A DNA stretch of 15,485 bases, taken from positions 1 to 15,485 of the forward strand of contig JAICKZ010000033.1 in NCBI GenBank assembly GCA_025927665.1. The letters run 5' to 3'. The DNA is from Steroidobacteraceae bacterium. Lineage in GTDB: Bacteria; Pseudomonadota; Gammaproteobacteria; Steroidobacterales; Steroidobacteraceae. Below, in pieces: positions 14,608 through 15,485 of this stretch; positions within the stretch are counted from its first letter, which is position 1, and each line of letters begins with the position of its first letter. The notes beneath the pieces are model-generated. The model saw nothing but the letters and a program-made list of their open reading frames with translations, did no database searches and had not been told where the DNA came from. A program made the position numbers and the translations under genes.

Positions 14608-15444
14608 ATGAGTGATCGCGATTTCATTCATATCGACGGGCTCACGCATCGTTATGCGAAAACAAACAGTATCGCATTGAGCGATATCGAATTGCATATT
14701 CCTCAGGCATGCAGCTTCGGTCTACTTGGACCCAATGGTGCCGGCAAGACCACGTTGCTATCGATATTGATGGGATTAATAACTCCACAAGCCGGTGATA
14801 TCAGCATTGCTAATCATTCGCTGAAGCAGGATACATCCTATATCAAGTCCATCAGTGCATTGGTGCCACAGGATTTCGCATTTTATTCACGATTGACCGG
14901 TTATGAAAACCTGCAGTTCTTCGCACGCATTTACGGCGTAAGTAATTCACTGTGGCCACAGCGCCTTGAGTACGTCATCCACACTTGTCAGTTGGAAGAC
15001 GTGCTTGAACGGCGAGTGGCGCAATACTCCGGTGGCATGAAACGACGTTTGAATCTGGCGATTGGCTTGCTGAGTTCACCCAAAATTCTCTATCTCGATG
15101 AACCTACGGTTGGAATAGATGCACTCTCTCGACAAATAATTATCACTGCGATTCAAACTCTACGTACACAGGGCACGACGATTATTTATACCTCGCACTA
15201 CATGGAGGAAGTGGAAGCGATTTGTGATGAGTTGGCCATTATTAACCACGGCCGCGTACTTACGAGCGGTCGCACTGCGCAACTACTGCAACAAGGCAGC
15301 GAAAAAACACTGTCCCTAACCTTTACCACCGTACCCGACGCTGGTCTGCTGGAAGTACTTCATCAATGGCATCCTCAACGTCCTCGCGATCATCCTGCTG
15401 GTCATGGGCACGGGCGGACAAACACTCGGGCAGTTGGCCGGTGA
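14608..15444 (+). CDS. ABC transporter ATP-binding protein, tail uncertain
   Basis: An ABC ATPase of the ABC-2 exporter type (CcmA/DrrA-like). From the ATG at 14608 it has the Walker A GPNGAGKTT at residues 41-49, a Q-loop in SALVPQDFAFYSRLTGYEN, the signature YSGGMKRRLNLAIGL, Walker B ILYLDEPT and the switch His in YTSHYMEE. The D-loop is GIDALSRQ. A TTG at 14593 could add five residues, but the ATG has a GAG-rich stretch upstream. The family normally continues with a short C-terminal domain. Here the frame stays normal to about residue 250 (HQW), then ends in a Pro, His and Arg-rich tail that looks unlike any ABC protein and stops at 15444. The permease expected next is not seen. This may power export of the polyene or an unrelated substrate. 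Confidence 0.8.
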   Translation: MSDRDFIHIDGLTHRYAKTNSIALSDIELHIPQACSFGLLGPNGAGKTTLLSILMGLITPQAGDISIANHSLKQDTSYIKSISALVPQDFAFYSRLTGYENLQFFARIYGVSNSLWPQRLEYVIHTCQLEDVLERRVAQYSGGMKRRLNLAIGLLSSPKILYLDEPTVGIDALSRQIIITAIQTLRTQGTTIIYTSHYMEEVEAICDELAIINHGRVLTSGRTAQLLQQGSEKTLSLTFTTVPDAGLLEVLHQWHPQRPRDHPAGHGHGRTNTRAVGR

Positions 15445-15485
15445 GATGGGCAAATCGATCGAAGCCGCCCGTCAAAGCGCTGCGC
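15362..15485 (+). other. Possible partial coding frame or chimeric contig end
   Basis: The last 124 bases read openly in a different frame from the ATPase: INGILNVLAIILLVMGTG (a membrane helix), then GQTLGQLAGEMGKS. By my count 31 of 41 codons in this frame end in G or C. The hand-counted GC is 77 of 125 bases (15361-15485), against 65 of 120 just before. It opens after a TAA at 15317-15319 with no start codon, and I do not recognise the protein. It fits a joined fragment of another gene or a frameshift; a real fusion is less likely. Confidence 0.35.

Overview
The window carries most of an aryl polyene (APE)-type biosynthetic gene cluster: a type II polyketide/fatty-acid-like pathway that builds a conjugated polyene on an aromatic starter and places it in the outer membrane. 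The gene set (paired ketosynthase and chain-length factor, ketoreductase, two acyl carrier proteins, aryl-ACP ligase, LolA-like protein, MMPL exporter, DUF3261 lipoprotein, GT2 glycosyltransferase and two acyltransferases) and the outer-membrane logic point to a Gram-negative gammaproteobacterium of moderate GC. I cannot name a genus. The ape symbols are given by analogy with described APE clusters and rest on domain content and partial synteny, not on an alignment.

Left part, minus strand, read from about 9110 down to 1: PlsC-type acyltransferase, ACP, GT2 glycosyltransferase, hotdog thioesterase, LolA-like periplasmic protein, MMPL exporter, FAD-dependent halogenase-like enzyme, DUF3261 lipoprotein, 3-ketoacyl-ACP reductase, and a FabF-type ketosynthase that runs off the window at position 1. 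Many junctions are ATGA or TTGA overlaps, so this looks like one coupled operon. The MMPL exporter is interrupted by two in-frame stop codons (TAA and TAG) four codons apart, and stays open on both sides.

Right part, plus strand, from 9276: a second ACP, a COG4648-type membrane protein and an AMP-dependent aryl ligase. After a 154-bp gap with an inverted repeat and a candidate promoter come an LpxL/HtrB-type acyltransferase, a ketosynthase with a full Cys-His-His triad, a cysteine-less chain-length factor, and an ABC transporter ATPase. The two halves diverge from a roughly 165-bp spacer (9111-9275).

Proposed pathway: the ligase activates an aromatic acid and loads it on an ACP. The ketosynthase/chain-length-factor pair and the second ketosynthase extend it with malonyl units, and the ketoreductase reduces each beta-keto group. 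The dehydration step has no enzyme in this window; no dehydratase gene is visible. The glycosyltransferase and acyltransferases may build the lipid anchor, and the MMPL, LolA-like and DUF3261 proteins (perhaps with the ABC transporter) may move the product to the outer membrane.

The last 120 or so bases look out of place. The ATPase frame ends in an atypical tail, while another frame reads as GC-rich coding sequence with a membrane segment. This suggests a frameshift, a rearrangement or an assembly chimera. I found no tRNA, rRNA, CRISPR, insertion sequence or integrase.
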